The position numbers and the translations under genes are program-made. From Roseitalea sp. MMSF_3546 (lineage in GTDB: Bacteria > Pseudomonadota > Alphaproteobacteria > Rhizobiales > Rhizobiaceae), in the NCBI RefSeq assembly GCF_030732865.1, contig NZ_JASHKB010000007.1, forward strand, positions 1 through 64,000: a stretch of 64,000 bases of DNA, given 5' to 3'. The notes under the pieces are model-generated. The model was not told the origin of the DNA. It did not search any database and worked only from the letters and a program-made list of their open reading frames with translations. Shown here in pieces: positions 11,461 through 19,555 of this stretch. Numbering within the stretch: the stretch's first letter is position 1; each line of letters opens with the position of its first letter.

Positions 11461-11916
11461 ATGGAACCTTCGGCCCTTTCGCCGGTGATGGATGTCGAGG
11501 CGCTCGAAGCGTTTCTGGCGCGCGACTTTCCGCAACTGCATGCCGATGGACGGCACTATCGCGTCGTCCGCGTCAAGCCGGGGACGGTCACCATGCGCCT
11601 GTCGCCCGAGGACCGGCACCTGCGGCCGGGCGGCACGGTGTCGGGGCCGACGCTGTTCACCCTGGCCGACGTCGGCGCCTATCTGGCGATCCTGGCCCAT
11701 ATCGGCCCTTCGGCGCTGACGGTGACGACCAATCTGACCATCAATTTCATGCACAAGGCGGCGCCCGGGCCGCTGGAGGGCATGGCGCGGCTGCTCAAGC
11801 TGGGCAAGCGCCTGGCGGTCGTCGAAACGACGATCACCGATGCCGAAGGACGGCTGATCGCGCATGCGACCGGCACCTATTCGATCCCGCCGGACCGGCA
11901 CGATGCGGTAAAATAA
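11461..11916 (+). CDS. Hotdog-fold thioesterase (PaaI-like)
   Basis: The 151-residue single hotdog domain contains GGTVSGPTLFTLADVGAYLAIL, the helix bearing the Asp expected in PaaI-type acyl-CoA thioesterases, and a strand with TVTTNLTINFMHKAAPG. Its substrate is unknown. It is divergent from the ECHDC3-like gene, and the two may share acyl-CoA metabolism. The start is uncertain; ATG 11488 is an alternative that trims nine residues. It sits just upstream of the rplM promoter, a common rhizobial arrangement. Confidence 0.85.
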   Translation: MEPSALSPVMDVEALEAFLARDFPQLHADGRHYRVVRVKPGTVTMRLSPEDRHLRPGGTVSGPTLFTLADVGAYLAILAHIGPSALTVTTNLTINFMHKAAPGPLEGMARLLKLGKRLAVVETTITDAEGRLIAHATGTYSIPPDRHDAVK

Positions 11917-11977
11917 TACCTTGCATGCAAGCCATTGATCTTGCTGCATTTCCCCTGGCCAGCGCTCGAAATTGATC

Positions 11978-12006
11978 TTGACAAGCGGTCGCCCGGACCG
12001 TAATGG
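11978..12006 (+). promoter_or_regulatory. Promoter of rplM-rpsI
   Basis: A perfect TTGACA -35 (11978-11983), a 17-base spacer and TAATGG (12001-12006) lie 155 bp upstream of rplM. The leader between them contains a short GC hairpin (GCCGGC…GCCGGC) that could take part in ribosomal-protein feedback, but this is not shown. Confidence 0.55.
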
Positions 12007-12161
12007 AGCCCAATTCGCGAGGGTGAGACCCGCGCTGAGGGTGTTGCCGGCTGGCCGGCAAATCCGGCGGGACGACACGCCAAACGCCGACACACGCAAG
12101 CAACAAGAAACGCCCGCGCGGCGACGCCGCTGCCCGGGATCGCAATCGAAGGACCCAACCG

Positions 12162-12626
12162 ATGCGGACCTTTTCGCAGAAGCCTGCCGATGTGCAGAAG
12201 AAATGGGTGCTGATCGACGCCGACGGGCTGGTCGTCGGCCGGCTCGCCACGATCATCGCCAAGCGCCTGCGCGGCAAGCACAAGCCCACCTACACGCCCC
12301 ATGTCGATGACGGCGACAATGTCATCGTCATCAATGCCGACAAGGTCGTCTTCACCGGCCGCAAGCGCGCCGAAAAGACCTATTACTGGCACACCGGCCA
12401 TCCCGGCGGCATCAAGCAGCGCACTGCCGCGCAGATGCTGGACGGGCGCTTCCCCGAGCGCGTGGTCGAAAAGGCCGTCGAACGCATGATCCCGCGCGGC
12501 CCGCTCGGCCGTCGCCAGATGAAGAATCTGCGCGTTTATGCCGGCGCCGAACACCCGCACGCGGCGCAGTCGCCCGAGGTGATCGACGTCGCCGCCATGA
12601 ACGCCAAGAACACGAAGGCAGGTTGA
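12162..12626 (+). CDS. rplM: 50S ribosomal protein L13
   Basis: The 154-residue L13 is full length and starts [15 protein letters not shown]. Family signatures [32 protein letters not shown] and [20 protein letters not shown] are present. It is an early-assembly 23S rRNA-binding protein. It forms the conserved operon with rpsI, five bases downstream. Confidence 0.98.
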   Translation: MRTFSQKPADVQKKWVLIDADGLVVGRLATIIAKRLRGKHKPTYTPHVDDGDNVIVINADKVVFTGRKRAEKTYYWHTGHPGGIKQRTAAQMLDGRFPERVVEKAVERMIPRGPLGRRQMKNLRVYAGAEHPHAAQSPEVIDVAAMNAKNTKAG

Positions 12627-12631
12627 ACGCC

Positions 12632-13117
12632 ATGGCTGATCTGAACGCCCTTGAAGAGCTCGGCAATATCGCAACCACCGAGCCCACCGCCGAACCGGCG
12701 GCGCCCGTCCATGTCCAGAAGCTCGATGCGCATGGCCGCGCCTATGCCACCGGCAAGCGCAAGGATGCGGTCGCCCGCGTCTGGCTCAAGCCCGGCACCG
12801 GCCGCATGACGATCAACGACAAGGACATGCCGACCTATTTCGCCCGACCGGTGCTGCAGATGATCCTGCGCCAGCCGGTCATCGCCGCCAATCGCGACGG
12901 CCAGTACGACATCGTCGCCACCGTCAAGGGCGGCGGGCTGTCCGGCCAGGCCGGCGCCGTGCGTCACGGCATCTCCAAGGCGCTGACCTATTACGAGCCC
13001 GAACTGCGCGGCGTGCTCAAGAAGGGCGGCTTCCTGACGCGCGACAGCCGGACCGTCGAGCGCAAGAAGTACGGCCGCGCCAAGGCCCGCCGCAGCTTCC
13101 AGTTCTCCAAGCGCTGA
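12632..13117 (+). CDS. rpsI: 30S ribosomal protein S9
   Basis: The 161-residue protein has an Ala/Glu-rich N-terminal extension typical of alphaproteobacterial S9. The conserved domain begins at [18 protein letters not shown] and ends in [17 protein letters not shown], whose C-terminal tail reaches the ribosomal P site. Co-transcribed with rplM. A Rho-independent terminator follows directly. Confidence 0.98.
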   Translation: MADLNALEELGNIATTEPTAEPAAPVHVQKLDAHGRAYATGKRKDAVARVWLKPGTGRMTINDKDMPTYFARPVLQMILRQPVIAANRDGQYDIVATVKGGGLSGQAGAVRHGISKALTYYEPELRGVLKKGGFLTRDSRTVERKKYGRAKARRSFQFSKR

Positions 13118-13145
13118 CCGGCCGGCCACTGGCAGGAACGGATCG

Positions 13146-13170
13146 AGCGGGGCCGCGGCCCCGCTTTTTT
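13146..13170 (+). terminator. Terminator of the rplM-rpsI operon
   Basis: A perfect 20-base palindrome, AGCGGGGCCGCGGCCCCGCT (13146-13165), is followed by six T. It lies 28 bases after the rpsI stop. Confidence 0.9.
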
Positions 13171-13199
13171 CATGCGCGGTGGCGGGGTAAGGTCCCGGC

Positions 13200-13733
13200 A
13201 TGGACGCGTTTCGAACCATGCTGGCCGGGGGCCATCCCAATTCGCTCGGCCGGACCGAGGCGGTCGTCGCCATGGTGCTCGACGATCCGGCGCGGATGGA
13301 CGAACTCTACCAGTGCTATTTCAGCGATGACGCGGTGGTTCGCCTGCGCACCTCCAGCGCCTGCAAGCGCGTGTTCGCGGCGCGGCCGGACTGGCTGCCG
13401 GCCTATGCCGATCGCCTCCTGACCGAGGTCGCGGCGATCGACCAGCCCTCGGCGAAGTGGACCCTTGCGCAATTGTTCGACCAGCACGCCGAGCGCCTGA
13501 CGCCCGCCCAACGCGCCACGGCCACCGACGTGCTGATCCGCAATGTTCACGAAGAGGACGACTGGATCGCGCTCAACATGTCGATGAAGACGCTTGCGCG
13601 CTGGGCGAGGCGCGATCCGACGATCGTCCCGCGCGTCGAGACCCGCGCGCGGGCGCTGGCCGACGACCGGCGGAAATCGGTTGCCAAGGGCGCGCTGAAG
13701 CTGTTGAACGCGATGGACGTCTCGCCGCTCTGA
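13200..13733 (+). CDS. HEAT-repeat-like hypothetical protein
   Basis: The 177-residue, probably all-helical protein has repeated helix pairs resembling HEAT/ARM units (VAMVLDDPARMDELYQCYFSD, VRLRTSSACKRVF, ALNMSMKTLARWARRD). No catalytic motif or signal peptide is seen, so a cytoplasmic scaffold or adaptor role is possible. It follows the rpsI terminator and ends 14 bp before the agmatinase-family gene, suggesting co-transcription. Function unknown. Confidence 0.75.
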   Translation: MDAFRTMLAGGHPNSLGRTEAVVAMVLDDPARMDELYQCYFSDDAVVRLRTSSACKRVFAARPDWLPAYADRLLTEVAAIDQPSAKWTLAQLFDQHAERLTPAQRATATDVLIRNVHEEDDWIALNMSMKTLARWARRDPTIVPRVETRARALADDRRKSVAKGALKLLNAMDVSPL

Positions 13734-13747
13734 CCCCGTTGGCCGCC

Positions 13748-14695
13748 ATGTCCCGCGCCTCGACCATCGACCACGCCTTCACCGCCACCGCGCCGACCGG
13801 CGCCGCCGCCGATCCCACCTATGCGGGCGCGCTGTCGTTCATGCGGCGCAAGTTCTCCAGGGATCCTGCCGGCGCCGATGTCGCCGTGCTCGGCATTCCG
13901 TTCGATGCCGCCGTGTCGAACCGGCCGGGCGCGCGCTTCGGCCCGCAGGCGATCCGGCGCGCCTCGGCGATCCTTGACAACGATCCGCAATACCCTTTCG
14001 GCACCGATCTGTTCGCCGATCTGGCGGTCATCGACCGGGGCGACGTGCTGCTCGATTATGGTGATCATTCCACCGCTCCGGCTGCGATCGAGACGGCGGT
14101 GGCCGAGATCATCGCCGCCGGCGCGTTCTGCCTGGCGCTGGGCGGCGATCATTTCGTCACCTGGCCGCTGCTGAAGGCACACGCGGCGGCGCACGGTCCG
14201 CTCGCGCTGGTCCAGTTCGACGCCCACCAGGACACCTGGCCCGATGACGGCCGGCGCATCGATCACGGCACCTTCGTCGGCCGGGCGGTGCGCGCCGGCG
14301 TCATCGATCCGGACCGCTCGATCCAGATCGGCATCCGCACCCATGCGCCCGAGACGTGCGGCATCGCGATCGTCGACGCCCAGCAGGTCGATGCGATGAG
14401 CGCGGCGGCCATCGCCGAGGCGATCCATGCGCGCGTCGGCGACGCCCGATGCTATGTGACCTTCGACATCGACTGCCTCGATCCGGCCTTCGCGCCCGGG
14501 ACGGGCACGCCGGTGGCCGGCGGGCCGTCGAGCGCGCGCATGCTCGGCGTGCTGCGGCAACTGGGCAATCTGCGGATCGTCGGCGCCGATGTCGTGGAGG
14601 TCGCGCCGGCCTATGACCATGCCGACATCACGGCGATTGCAGGGGCGGCCGTGGCCATGCATTATCTCGGCCTGCTGGCCGGACGCGGGCGCTAA
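13748..14695 (+). CDS. speB: Agmatinase/ureohydrolase family protein
   Basis: The 315-residue ureohydrolase-fold enzyme has all manganese-binding motifs: GGDH, FDAHQD and FDIDCLDPAFAPGTGTP. It begins GIPFDAAVSNRPGARFGPQAIRRAS, typical of agmatinases, so hydrolysis of agmatine to putrescine and urea is the most likely reaction. Related enzymes act on guanidinobutyrate or other guanidines, so substrate is inferred. It lies between a HEAT-like gene and argC, compatible with arginine/polyamine metabolism. The ATG at 13748 has no clear ribosome site. Confidence 0.85.
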   Translation: MSRASTIDHAFTATAPTGAAADPTYAGALSFMRRKFSRDPAGADVAVLGIPFDAAVSNRPGARFGPQAIRRASAILDNDPQYPFGTDLFADLAVIDRGDVLLDYGDHSTAPAAIETAVAEIIAAGAFCLALGGDHFVTWPLLKAHAAAHGPLALVQFDAHQDTWPDDGRRIDHGTFVGRAVRAGVIDPDRSIQIGIRTHAPETCGIAIVDAQQVDAMSAAAIAEAIHARVGDARCYVTFDIDCLDPAFAPGTGTPVAGGPSSARMLGVLRQLGNLRIVGADVVEVAPAYDHADITAIAGAAVAMHYLGLLAGRGR

Positions 14696-14766
14696 CCAAC
14701 GCTGCTGACAAACCGAATCCGCCAACCGCCGCAAACCCCTGACACGGAATCGTTTCTGGACCGACC

Positions 14767-15723
14767 ATGACCGCAAAGATCTTCATCGATGGCGAACACG
14801 GCACCACCGGCCTGCAAATCCGCGACCGGCTCGCCCGTCGCGGCGATATCGAGCTGTTGTCGCTGCCCGCCGAGGACCGGCGCGACGAGGACAAGCGCAA
14901 GGCCATGCTGCGCGCCGCCGACATCGCGATCCTGTGCCTGCCCGACGAGGCGGCGCGGCAGGCGGTCCGTCTCGCCGAGGGCGCCGATACGCGCTTCATC
15001 GATGCCTCGACGGCGCATCGCACCCAGCCGGACTGGGTCTACGGCTTCGCCGAGGCCGAGCCGGGCCAGGCGCAGCGGATCGCCAATGCGCAGTTCGTCT
15101 CCAATCCGGGCTGCTATTCGACCGGAGCGATCGGCCTTTTGCGCCCGCTCATACTGGCCGGTCTGCTGCCGACCGACTATCCGGTCACGGTCAATGCGGT
15201 GTCGGGCTATTCGGGCGGCGGCAAGCAGATGATCCGGCAGATGGAGGACCAGAGCGCCGAGGACCGCATCTCGGCGCCTTTCTTTGCCTATGCGCTCTCG
15301 CTGCGCCACAAGCACGTGCCCGAGATCATGGAGCGGGCGGGGCTGACCGTGCGGCCGATCTTCACGCCCTCGGTGGGTCGTTTCGCGCAGGGCATGCTGG
15401 TCAATGTGCCGCTGTTTTCGGCGCTTCTGACCGGCCATGCCACGCATGAGCAGGTCCAGGACGTGCTGGAAACCCACTATTCGGGCCAGAGCGTGGTGCG
15501 CGTCGCCGAACTCGACGAGACCGAGGCGATGGCGCGGATCGACGCGACCGAAATGGCGGGCACGGACCGGATGACGATCCATGTCTGCGGCACGCCGGGC
15601 GACGGGCAGATGAATCTCGTTGCCTCGCTCGACAATCTGGGCAAGGGCGCGGCCGGGGCCGCCGTGCAGAACCTCGAGCTGATGCTGGGTGCGGTGCCCG
15701 AGACCCAACTGCGCTTTGACTGA
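14767..15723 (+). CDS. argC: N-acetyl-gamma-glutamyl-phosphate reductase (type 2)
   Basis: The 318-residue protein catalyses the third step of arginine synthesis, NADPH-dependent reduction of N-acetylglutamyl phosphate. It is the short type-2 form: N-terminal [18 protein letters not shown] (nucleotide-binding), and the active-site Cys in [12 protein letters not shown]. In rhizobia argC follows rpsI closely, as here. It is convergent with the heme A synthase gene. Confidence 0.95.
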   Translation: MTAKIFIDGEHGTTGLQIRDRLARRGDIELLSLPAEDRRDEDKRKAMLRAADIAILCLPDEAARQAVRLAEGADTRFIDASTAHRTQPDWVYGFAEAEPGQAQRIANAQFVSNPGCYSTGAIGLLRPLILAGLLPTDYPVTVNAVSGYSGGGKQMIRQMEDQSAEDRISAPFFAYALSLRHKHVPEIMERAGLTVRPIFTPSVGRFAQGMLVNVPLFSALLTGHATHEQVQDVLETHYSGQSVVRVAELDETEAMARIDATEMAGTDRMTIHVCGTPGDGQMNLVASLDNLGKGAAGAAVQNLELMLGAVPETQLRFD

Positions 15724-15727
15724 CCGG

Positions 15728-16852
15728 TCAGGCGTGCCGGTGCGGCCGGCCGTCCGACAGCGGCAGCGGGCCGATCATGGCGCGCCAGTGCGCCACGGCA
15801 AAGGCGAGCACGAAGAAGGCCAGCCCCTGGTGCACCAGCGCCCAGGAGAGCGGCACGACCATGATCAGCGTGACGATGCCGACCAGCGCCTGTGCCGCCA
15901 CCAGCGCCGCGAGCACCATGGCGCGGCGGGCATGGGTCGACCCCGGTGCCCAGCGCCGGCAATGCCAGGCATGGATCAGCACCGCGACCAACAGCGCATA
16001 GGCGCCGATGCGATGGGCGAACTGCACCATGGCGGGGTTTTCGACCCAGTTGCGCCAGCCCAGCGCCGGCTCCCACATGACGGCGGGAAACAGCCCCTCG
16101 CCCATCATCGGCCATTGGTTGAAGACCCAGCCCGCATCGAGCCCGGCCACCAATGCGCCCAGATAGATCTGCAGGAAGACCAGACCGGCGAGCGCGCCCG
16201 CCCAGACATGCGAGCGCGCCGCGGGCCTGAGGTCGGCGGCGTGCGGGGCGATGGACCGGGCGACCCAGACGAGCCCGCCAAGGATCAGCGCGGCCATGCA
16301 AAGATGCACCGCCAGGCGATAATGGCTGACATCGACGCGCTCGGTCAGGCCCGAGGAGACCATCCACCAGCCGATGAAGCCCTGAAGACCGCCCAGCGCC
16401 AACAGGCCGACGAGCGGCAGCCTGATCCTTGCGTCGAGCCGGCCGGCCAGCCAGAACAAGGCCAGCGGGAGAGCGAACACGAGCCCCAGCGCGCGGGCGA
16501 GGAACCGGTGCCCCCACTCCCACCAGTAGATGAACTGGAACTGGGCCATCGACATGCCCTTGTTGACGAGCTGGTATTCGGGAATCTGCCGGTATTTCTC
16601 CAGTTCGGCCTGCCATTGCGCCTCGGTCAGCGGCGGGATGACGCCGTGGATCGGCGCCCATTCGGTGATCGACAGACCCGAATCGGTGAGCCGCGTCGCC
16701 CCGCCGACGATCACCAGGACAAGCAGCACCAGGGCGGTCAGATAGAGCCAGACGCGGACCTTTGCGCGGTTGCGCAGTTCGGTGCGCGCACCGGCGCGCG
16801 CGGGGGGACGCGAGGGCGCCATTGCGGGCAGTTCGGCGGCGGCGGTGCTCAT
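15728..16852 (-). CDS. ctaA: Heme A synthase (CtaA/Cox15)
   Basis: The 374-residue integral membrane protein oxidises the C8 methyl of heme O to give heme A for aa3-type cytochrome oxidase. About eight membrane helices are visible. The Cox15 signature GGATRLTDSGLSITEW is near the N-terminus, and conserved His residues sit in helices (EWGHRFLAR, HLCMAALI, FAHRIGAYALLVAVLIHAWH, VHQGLAFF). The ATG at 16852 is chosen because the sequence before it is unlike the family. It is convergent with argC, 4 bp apart. Confidence 0.94.
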   Translation of the reverse strand: MSTAAAELPAMAPSRPPARAGARTELRNRAKVRVWLYLTALVLLVLVIVGGATRLTDSGLSITEWAPIHGVIPPLTEAQWQAELEKYRQIPEYQLVNKGMSMAQFQFIYWWEWGHRFLARALGLVFALPLALFWLAGRLDARIRLPLVGLLALGGLQGFIGWWMVSSGLTERVDVSHYRLAVHLCMAALILGGLVWVARSIAPHAADLRPAARSHVWAGALAGLVFLQIYLGALVAGLDAGWVFNQWPMMGEGLFPAVMWEPALGWRNWVENPAMVQFAHRIGAYALLVAVLIHAWHCRRWAPGSTHARRAMVLAALVAAQALVGIVTLIMVVPLSWALVHQGLAFFVLAFAVAHWRAMIGPLPLSDGRPHRHA

Positions 16853-17003
16853 GGGCGGTGTTCCGTGCGGTTCGTGCGGCAGATGGCAAATCGGTCCCGG
16901 GCGCGCAAGTGCCGCTTTGTCGCGGAACGCCGGCTTGGCACGGGAAGCCGGCGTGCTACATGACGCTCCGGGTCCGGACGGCGGACCCGCAGGAGAGGTC
17001 CTC

Positions 17004-17231
17004 ATGCCCGCAAGGATGCGCAAGTTCATCGGGATGGTCGTGCTGGTCGTGCTGGTGGTGCTCTACGCGCTCGTGGCCACCGCCATTGCCAGCCACCGGC
17101 TGGCCGAAAGCCCGTGGTATGTCCATCTGGCCTTTTTCGGCCTGTCCGGCGTGTTCTGGGTGGTGCCGGCCATGTTCGTGATCTCGTGGATGGAACGCGG
17201 CGGCCGCCGCAAGGACGCCAGCGGCTCCTGA
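17004..17231 (+). CDS. DUF2842 small membrane protein
   Basis: The 75-residue protein has two hydrophobic helices (FIGMVVLVVLVVLYALVATAIA and LAFFGLSGVFWVVPAMFVISW), the layout of DUF2842, a family confined largely to alphaproteobacteria. A strong AGGAGAGG precedes the ATG. It is divergent from heme A synthase, a common neighbour. Function unknown. Confidence 0.85.
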   Translation: MPARMRKFIGMVVLVVLVVLYALVATAIASHRLAESPWYVHLAFFGLSGVFWVVPAMFVISWMERGGRRKDASGS

Positions 17232-17240
17232 GTATCGACG

Positions 17241-18302
17241 CTAATCGACCGTGACGAAGCGCCGGCCGCGATTGGCGACCGGCACGGTGATTCCGCTGAG
17301 CATGGTGTCGACATAATGCGTGCTCTGGTATTCGCCATTGACCGAAATGCGCGGCAGTTCGAGCAAATGGTCCTTGTGGGCCGGCCGCAGCAGGCCGTGG
17401 CGCGTGGTCACGGCCGAGCGGTAGCCGGCCCCGCGCACGATCTCGACCTCGCGCGGGCCGAGCGCGTCGCGCCCGCCATAGGGATAGGCGAAATGAACCG
17501 GCCGCTCGCCCAGTTCGACGGCGAGAACCTCGGCACACTGGGCGATCTCGAAGCGCGCGCGCTCGGCCGGAAGGCGCGACAGGAAATGATGGTTGATCGT
17601 GTGCGCGCCGATCGTGCACAGCGGATCGGCCCCAAGCCGCCGCAGTTCGGACCAGTTCATCACCGCATCGCGGCAATGGGCGCGCTCGTCGATGCCATAG
17701 GCGCGGCCGAACTGGCGCACGAAGCGGCGCTGTTCGTCCTCGTCGACCTCGGTGCTCAGATAGCGCGTCAACTGGCTGTAGGCGATGAGCTTTCGCGCCG
17801 GCGTGTCGCAGTCGAGCGTCTGATCGCCATCGAAGAGGGTGAAGGAGATCTGGTCGTGCCGCTCGATCACGGCGGCGACGACCTCCCACCACAAGAAGGC
17901 CTGCGCCTCGATCAGACCGGGACAGACATAGACCGTGTAGGGCACCTGATGGGCCGCAAAGACGGGCGCTGCCGCCTCCAGATTGTCGCGATATCCGTCA
18001 TCGAGCGTGACCGCCAGAAAACGCCCCTTCTTGGAGCCGCCCTCGAGGCCCTCGACGGCCTCGTCCATCGAAACGAACGTCCAGCCCGCCCGCTTGAGCC
18101 GGCCCAGAAGCGCGTCGAGAAAGGCAGGGTCGACCGAAAGGAAGTCGTTGAGCCCGGAGGTGTTCTGCGGCGGGCCGACCCGGTGCAGCATCAGGATCGC
18201 GCCGACGCCGCCCAGAACAGGGCGGAACAGCCTCGTCAGGCCCGTCGCGCGCGCACCGATCATGACGGCCTTGCGCAGTATGGTCTTGGGCCGCGATGCC
18301 AT
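17241..18302 (-). CDS. Polysaccharide deacetylase (NodB-type, HfsH-like)
   Basis: The 353-residue protein carries a carbohydrate esterase 4 domain. The catalytic/metal Asp pair is in LAVTLDDGYRDN and the metal His pair in GAHTINHHFLS; HFAYPYGG is the third motif. No signal peptide is obvious, so it may act on lipid-linked or cytoplasmic-face sugars, as proposed for HfsH of holdfast synthesis. It flanks the polysaccharide genes to its right and is divergent from the acyltransferase gene. Confidence 0.9.
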   Translation of the reverse strand: MASRPKTILRKAVMIGARATGLTRLFRPVLGGVGAILMLHRVGPPQNTSGLNDFLSVDPAFLDALLGRLKRAGWTFVSMDEAVEGLEGGSKKGRFLAVTLDDGYRDNLEAAAPVFAAHQVPYTVYVCPGLIEAQAFLWWEVVAAVIERHDQISFTLFDGDQTLDCDTPARKLIAYSQLTRYLSTEVDEDEQRRFVRQFGRAYGIDERAHCRDAVMNWSELRRLGADPLCTIGAHTINHHFLSRLPAERARFEIAQCAEVLAVELGERPVHFAYPYGGRDALGPREVEIVRGAGYRSAVTTRHGLLRPAHKDHLLELPRISVNGEYQSTHYVDTMLSGITVPVANRGRRFVTVD

Positions 18303-18397
18303 GCGTTACCAGAAAGGACGCGGCGCGAGCGCGCAGCGCGTCTTCAACCGAAAAGAAACCCCATTGGCGCACACTGTATCGCCAAAAGGATTGAGAC

Positions 18398-19555
18398 ATG
18401 GTTGATGCCTCGCTGCGCCTTGACGACCCCGCCGCCGCGCGCGGCCGCGCGCCCGCCATCGATGTGCGTGTGGGCACGAGCGTGCTCGAGGCCCATGCCA
18501 TGGTCGACGCGCTGTCCGGCGAGGCGATCCATACCGGCTACCAGCACCCGGCATTCCTGGCCGCATGGCTCGACAAGGTCCGCTGCCGGCCGGTCTTCGT
18601 GCAGATGCGCGCGGCCGGTCACGGCCCGGTACTGCTGCCGCTCGAGGTGTGCAGCCAGGGCATTGCCGGCTATTGCGGCGGCCGGCACGCCAACGGCAAT
18701 TTCCCGCTCGGCCGGCCGGCCGATCTCGCCGCGCTTGCCCAGTGCGGCCCCGGCGCCGTCCGGCGGGCGCTGAAGCGCGCCGCCCTGCCCGCCTCGGCCG
18801 TGATCCTCGAGCGCCAGCACCGGCAATGGCGCGGCCTGGCCAACCCCTTCGTTCTGCGCGGCAGCGTGCCGAGCCCGAACGTGGCGCTTTCGTTTTCGCT
18901 TCAGGGCGGGTTCGACGCGGTGCTGGCCGCCCGCAGCGGCAAGCGCAAGCGCAAGAAATACCGCAACCATCTGCGCAAGCTGCAGGCGATGGGCACGGTG
19001 CGTTTTCACCATCCGGTGCCCAGCCAGGCCGTCACCGAGACGCTGGACGCCTTCCTTGCGCTGAAGGCCGAACGCTTCCGGCAGGCCGGCATCGTCAATG
19101 TCTTCGGCGACGCGCCGACCCGGGCCTTCTTCCACGCCCTTTTCGGCAGCGGCGTCCCGGCCTTCGAACTGCACGCGCTGACGGTCGGGGACGTGCCGGC
19201 GGCGATCATCGGCTGCACCATCCATGACGGTCGGCTGACGGTCGAGTTCGGCACGTTCGACGCCCGTTTCGCCCATGCCGGGCCGGGCGAGATGCTGTTC
19301 TTCAGCGCCATCGCGCATGCCTGCGCGCGCAAGCTGGCGGTGTTCGATTTCGGCATTGGCGACGAGCCCTACAAGCGCGCCTGGTGCGACATCGAAACCA
19401 CCCATGTCGACACCGCATTGGGGCTGACGCCGGCCGGCCGGGCCAGCGCCGTCGCGCAACTCGCGCGCAGCCGTGCCGTGCGTTTCGTCAAGTCGCACGA
19501 ACGGCTCTGGGCGCTGACCAAGGCGGCGCGCAAACGGCTGGCGCCAACGGGCTGA
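18398..19555 (+). CDS. GNAT-type acyltransferase (CelD/BcsL family, HfsK-like)
   Basis: The 385-residue protein has two GNAT-like halves. The C-terminal half (KRKRKKYRNHLRKLQ … ALKAERFRQAGIVNVF … DFGIGDEPYKRAW) is typical of the CelD/BcsL family linked to exopolysaccharide and holdfast modification. It presumably N- or O-acylates a sugar unit. AAGGA precedes the ATG. It converges with the GumC-like gene (end to start 1 bp) and lies beside the deacetylase, so the two may tailor the same polymer. Confidence 0.88.
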   Translation: MVDASLRLDDPAAARGRAPAIDVRVGTSVLEAHAMVDALSGEAIHTGYQHPAFLAAWLDKVRCRPVFVQMRAAGHGPVLLPLEVCSQGIAGYCGGRHANGNFPLGRPADLAALAQCGPGAVRRALKRAALPASAVILERQHRQWRGLANPFVLRGSVPSPNVALSFSLQGGFDAVLAARSGKRKRKKYRNHLRKLQAMGTVRFHHPVPSQAVTETLDAFLALKAERFRQAGIVNVFGDAPTRAFFHALFGSGVPAFELHALTVGDVPAAIIGCTIHDGRLTVEFGTFDARFAHAGPGEMLFFSAIAHACARKLAVFDFGIGDEPYKRAWCDIETTHVDTALGLTPAGRASAVAQLARSRAVRFVKSHERLWALTKAARKRLAPTG

